A stretch of DNA of 30,212 nucleotides from Halomonas halophila. GTDB lineage: Bacteria; Pseudomonadota; Gammaproteobacteria; Pseudomonadales; Halomonadaceae. The notes beneath the pieces are model-generated. The model was not told the DNA's origin. It was given only the letters and a program-made list of their open reading frames with translations, and did not search any database. The DNA lies in contig DJIP01000046.1 of NCBI GenBank assembly GCA_002433675.1, positions 4,467 to 34,678 of the forward strand. Reading direction: 5' to 3'. This document shows, piece by piece, positions 15,583-24,486 of this stretch. Both the position numbers and the translations under genes were made by a program. How positions within the stretch are numbered: the first letter of the stretch is position 1; the number at the start of each line of letters is the position of its first letter.

Positions 15583-17007
15583 TCATGTCCAGGAGATCAG
15601 GTGAGCGATAGTAATCATTCCACCTGCCATGACGATTTGTGTGACGGCTAGTGGGGCTAGCCATTTGATCCACTTGCTCCACGACACACCAGCTACGGCA
15701 AGGCCCGCCATGAAGTAGCCAGACGTTGGTGTGATGATGTTTGAAATACCGTCTCCAAACTGAAATGCGAGCACAGCGGTCTGGCGGGAAACACCGATCA
15801 AGTCTGAAAGAGGTACCATCAGGGGCATGGTGAGGGCCGCTTGGCCGCTACCCGATGGTACGAGGAAGTTCAGCAGTAGCTGAACAATGAACATGCTGAT
15901 GGCTGTCAGTGCAGATGGCAGGTCAGCCAGCAAGGTTTCAAGATGATAGAGGATGGTATCGAGGATGCTGCCATCCTTCAGGACGATCAGGATGCCGTAG
16001 GCAAATCCTACCACCAACGCTCCCATGGCAATCTCCTTGAAGCCGTCGACAAAGCCTTCGGCAATACGGCTGGGGCCCATACCTGAGAGAGTGCCGACCA
16101 AAATGCCCATAAGAAGGAAAATCCCTGACATTTCACCGATATACCATCCGTGGCGAATGACGCCATAGGCGATTGAAATAATGGCGCCTGTGAAGGCCAG
16201 CATGACTAGCTTGTCCGAAAGGTCGAGTGTCTGATGGCCTCGTGGAGGAACACTGTTGCCGAACTGTCGTCGATCGTTGCGATAAACCAGACTGGCGGTA
16301 GGGTCTGCTTTAACTGAGGCGGCATAGCGTGTGACGAATGCGATAGTGACGCCGACAAAGATCACCCAGTAGATGACGCGCAGTGTCAATCCTGAAAACA
16401 GAGGAAGTTCAGCTATATCCTGGGCAACACCTACGGTGAAAGGGTTCATGAAAGCAGCTGAGAAGCCCGCGCCGGCACCAACGAGAGGGACCGCTGCGGC
16501 GGTGATGGAATCATAGCCCAGCATTCTCAGTATGGGGGCTAATATGATGATGAAGGCGATCGTCTCTTCGGCCAGGCCAAAGGTGGCCCCTCCTACGGCA
16601 AACATGGCCATCAATAAAGGAATCAGAATGATGTCTCTTCCCGATAGTGCGTTGCTGACACTAGTGACCAGTTTCTGCAACACGTCAGTAGCCTTTAGGA
16701 CGCCGAAGGCACCGCCGGAAATGAAAATAAAGAAGATGATGCTGCTACCTTCTTTCATGCCCTCGAATACGGCCATAAAAGGTGTCAGTAGGGTGGATTT
16801 TTCACCCGGAACGGTGGTGTAGCTATCTGGTACGACCACCGTTCTGCCTTGCTCTGTGGAGGTGCGTTCGTAGCTACCGGCATCGACGAGGTAGGTCGAT
16901 AGTGCTGCAATGCAGATGAAGGTAAACAGCACCACGAAAATGTGTGGAAACCTGACTGTTCGTCGCGGGGCCTTCTCGACTGTCGTTGTTGTATCGAGAT
17001 CGCTCAT
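15583..17007 (-). CDS. YfcC/DcuC-family inner-membrane carrier
   Basis: This 474-residue membrane protein has a short cytoplasmic N-terminus, about twelve hydrophobic segments and the family stretches FFIFISGGAFGVLKATD, GGATFGLAEETIAF, AAFMNPFTVGVAQ and NFLVPSGSGQAALTMPLM. It belongs to the YfcC (DcuC-like) group, often annotated as C4-dicarboxylate, basic amino acid or peptide-related carriers; true substrates are mostly unknown. Placed between an amidohydrolase and an epimerase-like gene, it most likely brings in their common substrate. Gaps to its neighbours are 9 and 13 bases, so the three are co-transcribed. A 60-base stretch at 16141-16200 counts to 53% GC, against 70% at 13141-13200 in the TAXI permease. 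Confidence 0.85.
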   Translation of the reverse strand: MSDLDTTTTVEKAPRRTVRFPHIFVVLFTFICIAALSTYLVDAGSYERTSTEQGRTVVVPDSYTTVPGEKSTLLTPFMAVFEGMKEGSSIIFFIFISGGAFGVLKATDVLQKLVTSVSNALSGRDIILIPLLMAMFAVGGATFGLAEETIAFIIILAPILRMLGYDSITAAAVPLVGAGAGFSAAFMNPFTVGVAQDIAELPLFSGLTLRVIYWVIFVGVTIAFVTRYAASVKADPTASLVYRNDRRQFGNSVPPRGHQTLDLSDKLVMLAFTGAIISIAYGVIRHGWYIGEMSGIFLLMGILVGTLSGMGPSRIAEGFVDGFKEIAMGALVVGFAYGILIVLKDGSILDTILYHLETLLADLPSALTAISMFIVQLLLNFLVPSGSGQAALTMPLMVPLSDLIGVSRQTAVLAFQFGDGISNIITPTSGYFMAGLAVAGVSWSKWIKWLAPLAVTQIVMAGGMITIAHLISWT

Positions 17008-17016
17008 GACTGCTCT

Positions 17017-18174
17017 CTATGGTTGGTGATGAAGAGTAAGGAAGTGTCTGGCAACGTCGGCGAGGAAGTCGCTGCCCTTCCCCAGGATGGCGTCGTTAAA
17101 GTCGTAGTTTGGCTGGTGGAGCGCTGCGGTGTCGCTGCCGTTGCCGATCCAGGCGTAGGCTCCTGGTACCGCTTCCAGCAGGAATCCCATATCGTCGGCG
17201 CCCATGCTGATGGGGTGGGAGGCCAGGGCGTCACGCCCCCATCGCCCCTGCGCAACTTCGCGGCAGAGACGCACGCAAGCAGGGTCATTGGCGACGGCGG
17301 GCGTTGAAGGCATATAGTCCAAGGACATGTGGCAACCGCAGGCGTGGGCTATGCCCTCGGCGATGTCACGAATTCGCTGTTCAAGGTGCAGACGCAACTC
17401 GCTCTTGAAGCAGCGGGCGGTGCCCTTGAGTCTGGCCATCGCCGGGATGATATTGCTGGCATGACCGCTTTGCAGGCTGCCGAGGCTCACAACAGCAATA
17501 TCTTCCGGATTGACGTTGCGGCTGACGATCTGCTGAACGGCTGTCACGAACAGCCCGGCCGCGACGATGGGATCCTTGGACAGGTGCGGCATCGCGCCAT
17601 GTCCACCGGAGGAGTGAAAACACACTTCGAAGTCATCGCTCGAGGCCATGTGGGGAACGTCGTGGATGACGAACTTTCCCGCCTCGACACCGGGCCAGTT
17701 GTGCAGCCCGAAGATGGCTTGAAGCGGGAAACGGTCGAGCAGCCCATTGGCGATCATCGCCGGCGCACCGGTTCCGAGTTCTTCGGCAGGCTGGAAGACG
17801 AGCACGACCCGCCCACGCTCGGGACGTTCGCGAACCAGTCGCGCGGCTGCGCCCATCAACATGGCGGTATGACCATCGTGGCCGCATGCATGCATGACGT
17901 TGGCACGCGAGGAGCAGTGGCCGGCACTGGCCACTTCCTGCAGTGGCAGAGCATCGATATCCGCTCTCAGGCCGACGGAGGCGCCTGGTCGTTGGCCTTC
18001 GATGATTGCGACGACGCCATGACCGCCCACCTGTTCGTGTATCTCGTCGACGCCTATCTCGCGAAGCATTGCCGAGATCCGTCGAGCGGTCTCCCTTTCT
18101 TCTCCTGAAAGTTCGGGATGACGATGGAGCTCCCTGCGAAAGGTGACCATCCTGTCTGTATCGAGGTCCTGCAT
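17017..18174 (-). CDS. M20-family amidohydrolase (hippurate hydrolase/N-acyl amino acid deacylase-like)
   Basis: This 385-residue cytoplasmic metallopeptidase of the M20D (HipO/AbgA/IAA-amino-acid hydrolase) type splits an amide bond between an acyl group or amino acid and an amino acid. Metal ligands and catalytic residues are visible in HACGHDGH (His95, Cys97, His99, His102), QPAEE (Glu131/Glu132), LHN (His158) and the C-terminal LHQPNYDFND. The dimerisation (lid) domain begins near SSDDFEVCFHSSGGHGA. It leads the operon with the carrier and epimerase-like genes and would release a free amino acid from the imported compound. The start at 18174 follows AGGAG. The exact acyl group is unknown. 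Confidence 0.88.
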   Translation of the reverse strand: MQDLDTDRMVTFRRELHRHPELSGEERETARRISAMLREIGVDEIHEQVGGHGVVAIIEGQRPGASVGLRADIDALPLQEVASAGHCSSRANVMHACGHDGHTAMLMGAAARLVRERPERGRVVLVFQPAEELGTGAPAMIANGLLDRFPLQAIFGLHNWPGVEAGKFVIHDVPHMASSDDFEVCFHSSGGHGAMPHLSKDPIVAAGLFVTAVQQIVSRNVNPEDIAVVSLGSLQSGHASNIIPAMARLKGTARCFKSELRLHLEQRIRDIAEGIAHACGCHMSLDYMPSTPAVANDPACVRLCREVAQGRWGRDALASHPISMGADDMGFLLEAVPGAYAWIGNGSDTAALHQPNYDFNDAILGKGSDFLADVARHFLTLHHQP

Positions 18175-18363
18175 TCCGACTCCTGCTCTTGTTGTGGGTC
18201 CCGGTGTGCCGGTGCCGAGTGTAGTGCGCTGGCGAAGGTCACCGTTACGTCACGAAAATGGCATTTTTCGGAGTATGTTCAGTTATTTACCCTATAAAAA
18301 ATACTTCTTTACGATGCAGTCATGCTTTTTTGATATGCTCATTGCTCGCAACGTGAGGCGCCA
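18175..18363. promoter_or_regulatory. Divergent promoter region of the M20 operon and LysR gene
   Basis: This 189-base intergenic region is strikingly AT-rich from 18250 to 18345, as expected for a LysR-controlled divergent promoter. CGAAAA (18253-18258) and TTTTCG (18265-18270) form an inverted repeat. For the LysR gene, TTTACG followed 18 bases later by GATATG is a possible -35/-10 pair. No confident T-N11-A site could be singled out by eye. Confidence 0.5.
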
Positions 18364-19263
18364 ATGGATATCAAGAAACTGAGGTACTTCCTTGCCGTAG
18401 TAGAGGCGGGCTCCATCACAGCGGCCTCGAGGCGCATTCCCATCGCGCAGCCGGCGCTGACACGCCAGATTAGGTTGCTGGAGGAAACAATCGGGGCGAG
18501 GTTGTTCGAGCGTGACCGCAAGGGCGTATCTCTGACCAAGGCCGGACGCTATCTTCACGACCACAGCAGGCGTCTGCTTGCCGAGCTGGATGGCGTGGCC
18601 AAGAGGACGCAGGCCATCTCCGACGGCTACAGCGATAACCTGTCGATCGGTATTACCACTATCCATTCCTGCATCCCCGGCATCTCTACCTTGATTAGTG
18701 AGTTCCGGAGGCGGAATACCGCTGTCAGACTATTGCTGGAAACCATGCTATCGGGCCCGCAGACCAAGGCCATCCGTGAGGGGAGTCTCGATGCCGGCAT
18801 TCTCTTTACCGAAAAGGAGGAGGAGAGTGGGCTCGTGTACACACCATTGGCCAGCTATCGAATGGCCGTCATTGCCAGGCGGCAACGTTCGCTCAATGAG
18901 GTGGTGCCGGTCTCGTTGAGCGATTTTGCTGCTGCACCATTCATCCGCTTCAGTCGCGACTCGACGCCGGGCAGCTACGACAGGGTCGACAACTGCTTTC
19001 AGCAGGCCGGTATCGTCCCGAATACGATCCAGGAGTGCCACGACGACATCACGATACGCAGTCTGGTGGCGGCGGGTATGGGCTATGCCATCATGCCGGG
19101 GATTATGGCTAAGGGTGAACAAGACCTCGTGGCCTATGAGTTGGACGATTTGGACATCTATTCGCAGCTTGTGCTGGCGTTTCGCAAGGGCACCCGATTG
19201 AGCGCCGTAAAGGAGTTTTCGCGCATGGCAGTCGACGTCATCGGCGGGTATCGCTCGGTGTGA
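18364..19263 (+). CDS. LysR-family transcriptional regulator
   Basis: This 299-residue DNA-binding protein has an N-terminal winged helix-turn-helix (MDIKKLRYFLAVVEAGSITAASRRIPIAQPALTRQI, residues 1-36 and on to about 60) and the linker helix RLLAELD. An inducer-binding domain of the periplasmic-binding-protein fold follows. It is transcribed away from the M20-carrier-epimerase operon across a 189-base AT-rich region. It is therefore very likely that operon's regulator, answering to the imported substrate or a product of its breakdown. The ATG at 18364 follows GAGG. Both ends match family length (about 300). Confidence 0.9.
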   Translation: MDIKKLRYFLAVVEAGSITAASRRIPIAQPALTRQIRLLEETIGARLFERDRKGVSLTKAGRYLHDHSRRLLAELDGVAKRTQAISDGYSDNLSIGITTIHSCIPGISTLISEFRRRNTAVRLLLETMLSGPQTKAIREGSLDAGILFTEKEEESGLVYTPLASYRMAVIARRQRSLNEVVPVSLSDFAAAPFIRFSRDSTPGSYDRVDNCFQQAGIVPNTIQECHDDITIRSLVAAGMGYAIMPGIMAKGEQDLVAYELDDLDIYSQLVLAFRKGTRLSAVKEFSRMAVDVIGGYRSV

Positions 19264-19330
19264 TCCATCGAGCTTCTATAGTGCGTTCCTTTATCACTAA
19301 CCGTAGACGGCATTGTCCTGCCGCGTCGGC

Positions 19331-19963
19331 TCATTTCATTCTTGAAACGGGATGAGCTGTCTCCCTGAAGTGCTCCGCCATGGCGTCATTGGCGCCCAGC
19401 ATCGGCCCCTGTTCTCTATTCGGGAACAGGGGCCGATTGGCGTAAAGGATCCAGGTATCCAGGGCGGGGCCCAGGGGCTGGATCACCCGCAGCCGGTCGG
19501 GATGACGCTCGATGGCGTCCTCGGCGACGATGGCGGCGTCGGCCTGGCCATCCAGTAGCCGCTCGAGGGCGGCGACGATGGTGGGGGCGTCGTGTTCCGC
19601 GAAGGCCGAGAGGTCGGTGTAGTGGCGGGTGGCGGGCTGTCGCAGCACGCTTTTCGGCTGGGCCACGTCAGCGCGGGCTACCAGCGCCAGCGGGCGGCTG
19701 GGGGCGATAAAGGCGTCCACCGGAAAGGCGCGATGCATAAAGCGCCCGACGCAGTCGGCGTGGCTGGGGTGGGCGCTGACCTGCAGCACATAGTCGTAGC
19801 CTCCGGCGACCAGTTCCTCGAAGGCGCCGATGAAGTCATCCACCAGGCTGATCCGGGGCTCGATGTCCGAGATGTCTGGCTCCTTGAGCCTGCGATCGTC
19901 GAGATAGCGGGCGAGCACCAGGGCGTGGTTGCTGTCCTCGGGGCCGAGGGTGGCGAAGTGCAT
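19331..19963 (-). CDS. Prephenate dehydratase/BacA-like protein of unknown role
   Basis: This 210-residue protein starts MHFATLGPEDSNHALVLARYL. The TLGPE-x-SN start and the two-lobed pattern (lobe 1 ISLVDDFIGAFEELVAG, lobe 2 with LLDGQADAAIVAEDAIERH) recall the prephenate dehydratase fold. They resemble most the prephenate decarboxylase BacA of bacilysin synthesis (about 204 residues) as I remember it. No ACT domain is present, so it is not a standard PheA. Partner bacilysin genes are absent, so the reaction is unproved. The frame is open far upstream to 21283 opposite the SMC gene, but the ATG at 19963 with AGGGA before it is the sensible start. It is divergent from the condensin operon and carries a long inverted repeat near its 3' end. 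Confidence 0.6.
   Translation of the reverse strand: MHFATLGPEDSNHALVLARYLDDRRLKEPDISDIEPRISLVDDFIGAFEELVAGGYDYVLQVSAHPSHADCVGRFMHRAFPVDAFIAPSRPLALVARADVAQPKSVLRQPATRHYTDLSAFAEHDAPTIVAALERLLDGQADAAIVAEDAIERHPDRLRVIQPLGPALDTWILYANRPLFPNREQGPMLGANDAMAEHFRETAHPVSRMK
19401..19437. repeat. Perfect 14-base inverted repeat inside a coding region
   Basis: ATCGGCCCCTGTTC (19401-19414) and GAACAGGGGCCGAT (19424-19437) are exact reverse complements separated by 9 bases. In the minus-strand gene the segment codes for NRPLFPNREQGPM near residue 182, close to the C-terminus of the BacA-like protein. The stem can be extended by one wobble and one further pair. Confidence 0.9.
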
Positions 19964-20109
19964 GGCGGTCTTTCCCTGTGGTGTGGTGCGTGGATAGCGG
20001 TTGATGGATGCGGAGCAAGGAGTCGTTCGGGGTGACGGGGGCGCGTCGGGCTCTCCCTGTCGCAGGAACCTTGTAGGCGAAAGCTTGCTGTCGGGCAACT
20101 CTGGTCGCA

Positions 20110-20138
20110 CTGTCAGGGCGCTTCGTCTCTGGCAGAAT
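20110..20138 (+). promoter_or_regulatory. Weak candidate promoter of the SMC-like operon
   Basis: CTGTCA (20110-20115) and CAGAAT (20133-20138) are 17 bases apart, each 4 of 6 to consensus. They would start transcription about 30 bases before the ATG at 20174, which is preceded by AAGGA. The 210-base region 19964-20173 also serves the divergent BacA-like gene. Confidence 0.3.
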
Positions 20139-20173
20139 AGCCCTCCTACCGGGCAAGCGACCAAGGAATCCCA

Positions 20174-23100
20174 ATGGCTCACCTGTTGCGCATCGTGATG
20201 ATCCACGGCCACCTCGAGGGGGTGGTCGAGCTGGACGTCGACGGCCATACCAACATCTGCGGCACCAACGCCTCGGGCAAGACCACGCTGCAGCGGCTGG
20301 TCCCGGTGTTCTACGGTGAGCTGCCCAACAAGGTGGTGCCCAAGACCCGCAAGAAGTTCGACGCCTTCTACCTGCCCAACCGCAACAGCTACCTGATCTA
20401 CGAGTACCGCCGCGAGGCGGGCAACGTCTGCCAGGCGGTGCTGACCCGCAAGAGCGACGGTGGCGTCGAGTATCGCTTCGTCGGTGCGCCCTACCAGCCC
20501 GGACACTACCTGGTGGAGAGCGAGGCCGGAGTCGCAGCGCTGGACTACAGCGACTGGGCCAGCCAGCTGCGTCGTGAGGGAATTCCGGTGTCGCCCAAGC
20601 TCGGCGCTACCTCGGAGTTTCGTTCGGTGATCCAGAACGACTTCACCCACCAGCAGGGCAACCGCAAGGAAAGCCTGCGTCTTCGCCAGATGGCCGCCCA
20701 GTTCAGCCTGGTCAAGCCTGAGCATCGCATCCGCCATATGGAGAAGCTGATCAGTGCGGTGCACGCCAAGGAGGGCAAGATGGATACCCTCAAGACCATG
20801 TTGGCGGCGATCTTCGAGGAAGACGGTGTCGAACTGCCGGTGACCCGCATCCGCAATACCAAGGCCCGCGAGTGGATCGCTCAGATGCGCCAGTCCAAGC
20901 GACTGGAACCGCTGGAGCGATCGCTTGGCAAGCTCGATGAGCTCGACCAGGAGATCGCCGAGCGCGAGACCACCCTGTGGCAGTTGAAGCCCCAGCTCGA
21001 GGCGGACCGCCACCGTGCCGAGCGCACCCTGGCCGACGCCGAGGCCGAGATCGGCGACCGCCAGCGTGAGTTCCAGGAGCGTGAAGCCGCCTACGAGCAG
21101 GCCCGCGATGCCCTCAACGATCGCTTGAGCGAGATGACCAGCGAGCTGGAGCAGACCCAGCGCGAGCTTTCTGACCTGCAGGTGACCTTCGAGGCCTACG
21201 AGGAGGCCGATATGCCGGCGCTGGAGCGGGACGTCCAGGCGCTGCCCCAGTGGCGCGACCAGAGCCAGCAGCTGCGCGAGCACCTGTCGGTGATGCAGAA
21301 CGCCTTCCAGGAAAGCCAGTCACGCCTTGAAGGACGCCTGCGTGAGCTGGGCGATGAGCTGGCCCGCCAGACCGAGGAGACCCAGGCGCGCATCGACGAG
21401 CTGGGCGAGACCCGCGAAGAGCTGCGTGACCAGCAGCGGCGTCAGGAAAGCGAGCTCGAACAGCGCTACCAGCAGCAGCGCCAGGAGCTCGACGAGAGCT
21501 ACCGTGAGCGCCTGGAAAGCGGCGTCGAGCGGCTGGCCGAGCTCAAGGCCCAGTTGGCAGCCAGCACTGCCAGCGCCGAGGAAATCCAGGAGGCGGAGCT
21601 GGCCCAGGCTCGCCTCGACCAGGCCCAGACCGATCGCGAGGCGGCGAGCGAGACGCTGGGGGCGCTGCGCGAGGAGCTCGACACCCTCAAGCGCGCCCGT
21701 GATCAGGCCGAAAAGGAACTCAATGATGCCCGCCATCAGCTTTCCAGGGCCGAGGCTCACACCTATGGCCTGCACCAGCAGCGTGACCCGGCCCAGGGCA
21801 CCCTGCGTCACTTCCTGCGCTTCCATCGTCCCGGCTGGGAGCAGCGTCTGGGCAAGGTGATCGCGCCGGAATTGCTGGAGCGCCGCGACCTGTCGCCCCG
21901 TGTCGGCGAGCAGGACCACGATGAGCTGTTCGGGGTGAGCCTGGATCTGGCTGCCGTCGAGGTGCCCGAGTACGCCCAGGAGGAGGCCAGCCTGCTGGCC
22001 GCCATCGAGCAGGCCGAGGCCGCCGAGATGCGTGCCGAGAGCGCGGTGCAGGCCGCCGAGCGCCAGATGAAGGCGGCCAACGAGCGGGTGCAGTCCGCCG
22101 AGGAAGCGGTGCGCCGTTCGCGCATGGAGCTCAAGCGCGCCGAGTCCGAGGTCGACTACGCCCGCGACGCGCGCAGCCAGCTGCAGGAGCGTCACGCCCG
22201 CCAGCAGAAGGCGCGACGTCAGGGCCTGGAGGAGGCGCTAGCCGCCCAGCGCGCCAGCCACGAGGGGCTGAAGGAGGAGAAGCGCGCCGCCCTGGATACC
22301 CTGGCCAAGACCCACCAGGCGCAGATGCTGGAGGTGAAGGCCGACGGCCAGAGCCGCCTCGACGGCGTCGATGACCAGATCCGCCAGTTGAAGCAGTACC
22401 AGAGCGACCAGAAGAGCGAGCACCAGCGCCAGCGCCAGGAGCTCGAGGCCGCCTTCGACCGCGAGCTGCAGGAGCAGGGCGTGGACCTGGCCTCGCTGAA
22501 GGACACCAAGGCGCGGCTGGCCTCGCTGGATGAGCGTATCCGGCTGACCGCTTCACGCCAGGAGCAGCTGGAAGACTATCGCCGCTTCATGCGCCTGGAC
22601 TGGGGCCAGCGCAAGCCCGAACTGGTCGACAAGGAAACCCGGCTGGTACGCGACAAGGAGAGCGCCGAGCGCGAACGCGAACAGCGCAAGGCCGAATTCC
22701 AGTCCGAGCGCGCCGCCCACCAGCAGGCGCTGGGCGAATTGAAGGCCCGACGCAGCGCCGAGGCCGAGGTGATCGACGCCTTGAAGCCGCTGCTGGTGCA
22801 GGTCGAGCAACTGCCGCTGGACCCCTCGCCGGCGCCCCAGCGCGATGCCCCCGGCGACGTCCAGGAGCGCATCGAGCGCACCCGTCAGGCGCTGTCGGAG
22901 CGCGCGCAAGAGATGGACGCCCTGCGCAAGGGCTGCGAGCAGGTCGAGAGCGAGCTGATCAAGGGCGCCAGCACCGGCTTTGTCGATACCATGAGCGCCG
23001 AGCGCGCCAAGCTGCGCGAAGATGACGCCGCCGACGGTGCAGAGCCCAGCCCGCGCCGGCTGCTGCCGCTGCTGCGCGGGATGCTCAAGCTGCTCGAGGA

Positions 23101-23863
23101 CCAGCAGCAGCAGCTGGTCCAGCAGGGGCGCAACCTGGGCGCCGACCTGGACAAGTTCTTCACCGTCTTTCGTGACCTCAACCGGCGCATCAGTGCCCAG
23201 AGCCGGCGACTGTCCGAAGAGGTCGCCGACGACCTTCGGCTGGAGGGCATCACCAAGGCCGAAGTGCGCATCCAGTCGACCATCGACGAGCTGGGCTTCT
23301 GGGAGCCGCTCAAGCGCTTCGCCCAGGACTATCGCGACTGGCAGGAGGCCGGCGGACTGCCGGGGGACGACTACCTCAACGCCCTGGCCGACGTGGTCGA
23401 CCTGCTGCGCAGCGACCAGCAGTACAGCTTCGAGAGCCTGCTGCGCCTGGAATTGCACCTCAACGAGGGCGGCACTGACCTGGTGATCAAGAACGATCGC
23501 CAGTTGCTTGAATCCTCGAGTCATGGCATGGCCTACCTGATCCTGTGCAAGTTCCTGCTGGCCTTTACCCGACTGCTGCGCGGCCAGGCCGAGATCAGCG
23601 TGCACTGGCCCATCGACGAGATCGGCACCCTGGCCTATCACAACGTCGAGAAGCTGTTCGAGGCCTGCGACAGCAACCATATCCACATCGTCGGCGCCTT
23701 CCCCAACCCGGAGTCCGACGTGCTGCTGCTGTTCCACAACCGCTACCTGATCGACCGTGACGCCGCCCAGCCGGGCCGGCGCCGGCTCAAGCGCATCGAA
23801 CCGCGGCTGAGCAAGCTGGCTCAGCGTCTCAAGCAGCGCAGCGCCGAGGAGGTCACCCAATGA
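20174..23863 (+). CDS. MukB/MksB/JetC-like SMC ATPase of a Wadjet-type system
   Basis: This 1229-residue SMC-like protein has a Walker A at residues 30-37 (GTNASGKT) in the N-terminal head. A coiled-coil region rich in E, Q, R and A runs from about 235 to 1030, with a likely hinge around 545-625. The C-terminal head carries the signature-like SSSHG (1114-1118) and Walker B with catalytic Asp1148-Glu1149 (PIDEIGTL). Such proteins dimerise and drive ATP-dependent DNA loop extrusion with a kleisin and a MukE-like subunit. In Wadjet/MksBEFG systems this recognises small circular plasmids for cutting. The next three genes supply exactly those partners. It is shorter than E. coli MukB (about 1486) and close to other MksB/JetC and DUF3584-type proteins. 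AGGAGG for the next gene lies inside its end. Confidence 0.9.
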   Translation: MAHLLRIVMIHGHLEGVVELDVDGHTNICGTNASGKTTLQRLVPVFYGELPNKVVPKTRKKFDAFYLPNRNSYLIYEYRREAGNVCQAVLTRKSDGGVEYRFVGAPYQPGHYLVESEAGVAALDYSDWASQLRREGIPVSPKLGATSEFRSVIQNDFTHQQGNRKESLRLRQMAAQFSLVKPEHRIRHMEKLISAVHAKEGKMDTLKTMLAAIFEEDGVELPVTRIRNTKAREWIAQMRQSKRLEPLERSLGKLDELDQEIAERETTLWQLKPQLEADRHRAERTLADAEAEIGDRQREFQEREAAYEQARDALNDRLSEMTSELEQTQRELSDLQVTFEAYEEADMPALERDVQALPQWRDQSQQLREHLSVMQNAFQESQSRLEGRLRELGDELARQTEETQARIDELGETREELRDQQRRQESELEQRYQQQRQELDESYRERLESGVERLAELKAQLAASTASAEEIQEAELAQARLDQAQTDREAASETLGALREELDTLKRARDQAEKELNDARHQLSRAEAHTYGLHQQRDPAQGTLRHFLRFHRPGWEQRLGKVIAPELLERRDLSPRVGEQDHDELFGVSLDLAAVEVPEYAQEEASLLAAIEQAEAAEMRAESAVQAAERQMKAANERVQSAEEAVRRSRMELKRAESEVDYARDARSQLQERHARQQKARRQGLEEALAAQRASHEGLKEEKRAALDTLAKTHQAQMLEVKADGQSRLDGVDDQIRQLKQYQSDQKSEHQRQRQELEAAFDRELQEQGVDLASLKDTKARLASLDERIRLTASRQEQLEDYRRFMRLDWGQRKPELVDKETRLVRDKESAEREREQRKAEFQSERAAHQQALGELKARRSAEAEVIDALKPLLVQVEQLPLDPSPAPQRDAPGDVQERIERTRQALSERAQEMDALRKGCEQVESELIKGASTGFVDTMSAERAKLREDDAADGAEPSPRRLLPLLRGMLKLLEDQQQQLVQQGRNLGADLDKFFTVFRDLNRRISAQSRRLSEEVADDLRLEGITKAEVRIQSTIDELGFWEPLKRFAQDYRDWQEAGGLPGDDYLNALADVVDLLRSDQQYSFESLLRLELHLNEGGTDLVIKNDRQLLESSSHGMAYLILCKFLLAFTRLLRGQAEISVHWPIDEIGTLAYHNVEKLFEACDSNHIHIVGAFPNPESDVLLLFHNRYLIDRDAAQPGRRRLKRIEPRLSKLAQRLKQRSAEEVTQ

Positions 23864-24486
23864 TCGAACATGGTCCCCTGCTCGAACGGCTGCTGGCCGG
23901 CGAGTTCATCTGCGCCATCAGCGACGAGAGCGCCTTTCGCAAGCTCGAGGACGAGGAAGTGCGCGAGCAGATCGACATCTACCTGCGCCCACTCAACCGC
24001 CGCCTGGCCACCAACGAGGATCGCAGCGTCCACTTTCTGGCCTGGCGTCAGCTCAACGAGGACGCTCGTGAGCAGCTGTCGCGCCAGCTCGGCGAGACCG
24101 TCAACAGCCTGCTGCCGCTACTCGAATGGCTGCAACTGGTGCAGGAGGCGCTGGGCCAGGACTCCCTGGCGGCCCCCGGCGATGTGCTCAAGCCCGCCGA
24201 GTTCAGCGCCAAGTGCGAGGACAACCAGAGCCTGCGCGAGCGCCTGGAGCGGCTGGCCACCGATCCCTTCTTCGGCTCCCAGAGCGAGCAGCTCGACGCC
24301 CAGATGAAGCAGGTGTTCAAGCGTCTGAAAGAGCACGGCTACCTGCTGCAGCCCCACGCCGACCGCCAGGTCTTTCTGGTGACCGCCAAGATCGACTATC
24401 TGGTGGAGTTGGTGCGCTTTATCCGCGACGAGGAGAACCTGCCGGTGGATGACGAGGCACCGGCCCGCCAGGAGACGCTGCTATGA
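23860..24486 (+). CDS. MukE/MksE/JetB-like condensin subunit
   Basis: This 208-residue acidic protein is predicted to be winged-helix in fold (DUF4194-like by position and size; family call partly from context). It starts MIEHGPLLERLLAGEFICAISDE. The C-terminal part, KRLKEHGYLLQPHADRQVFLVTAKIDYLVELVRFI, has the look of a winged helix: a helix, a gap and a beta-hairpin. MukE-type subunits bind the kleisin and DNA next to the SMC heads. It overlaps the SMC gene by ATGA and has AGGAGG at 23847-23852, indicating translational coupling. It also overlaps the following gene by ATGA. Confidence 0.8.
   Translation: MIEHGPLLERLLAGEFICAISDESAFRKLEDEEVREQIDIYLRPLNRRLATNEDRSVHFLAWRQLNEDAREQLSRQLGETVNSLLPLLEWLQLVQEALGQDSLAAPGDVLKPAEFSAKCEDNQSLRERLERLATDPFFGSQSEQLDAQMKQVFKRLKEHGYLLQPHADRQVFLVTAKIDYLVELVRFIRDEENLPVDDEAPARQETLL

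Noticed and set aside
19331..21283. A 650-residue minus-strand frame continuing from the BacA-like gene through the start of the SMC gene
   Set aside because: Only the last 210 residues look like a protein family; the upstream part is antisense to the SMC head and coiled coil.
22553..23860. A 435-residue minus-strand frame inside the SMC gene
   Set aside because: It is an antisense shadow of the coiled coil, rich in L, A, V, Q and G.
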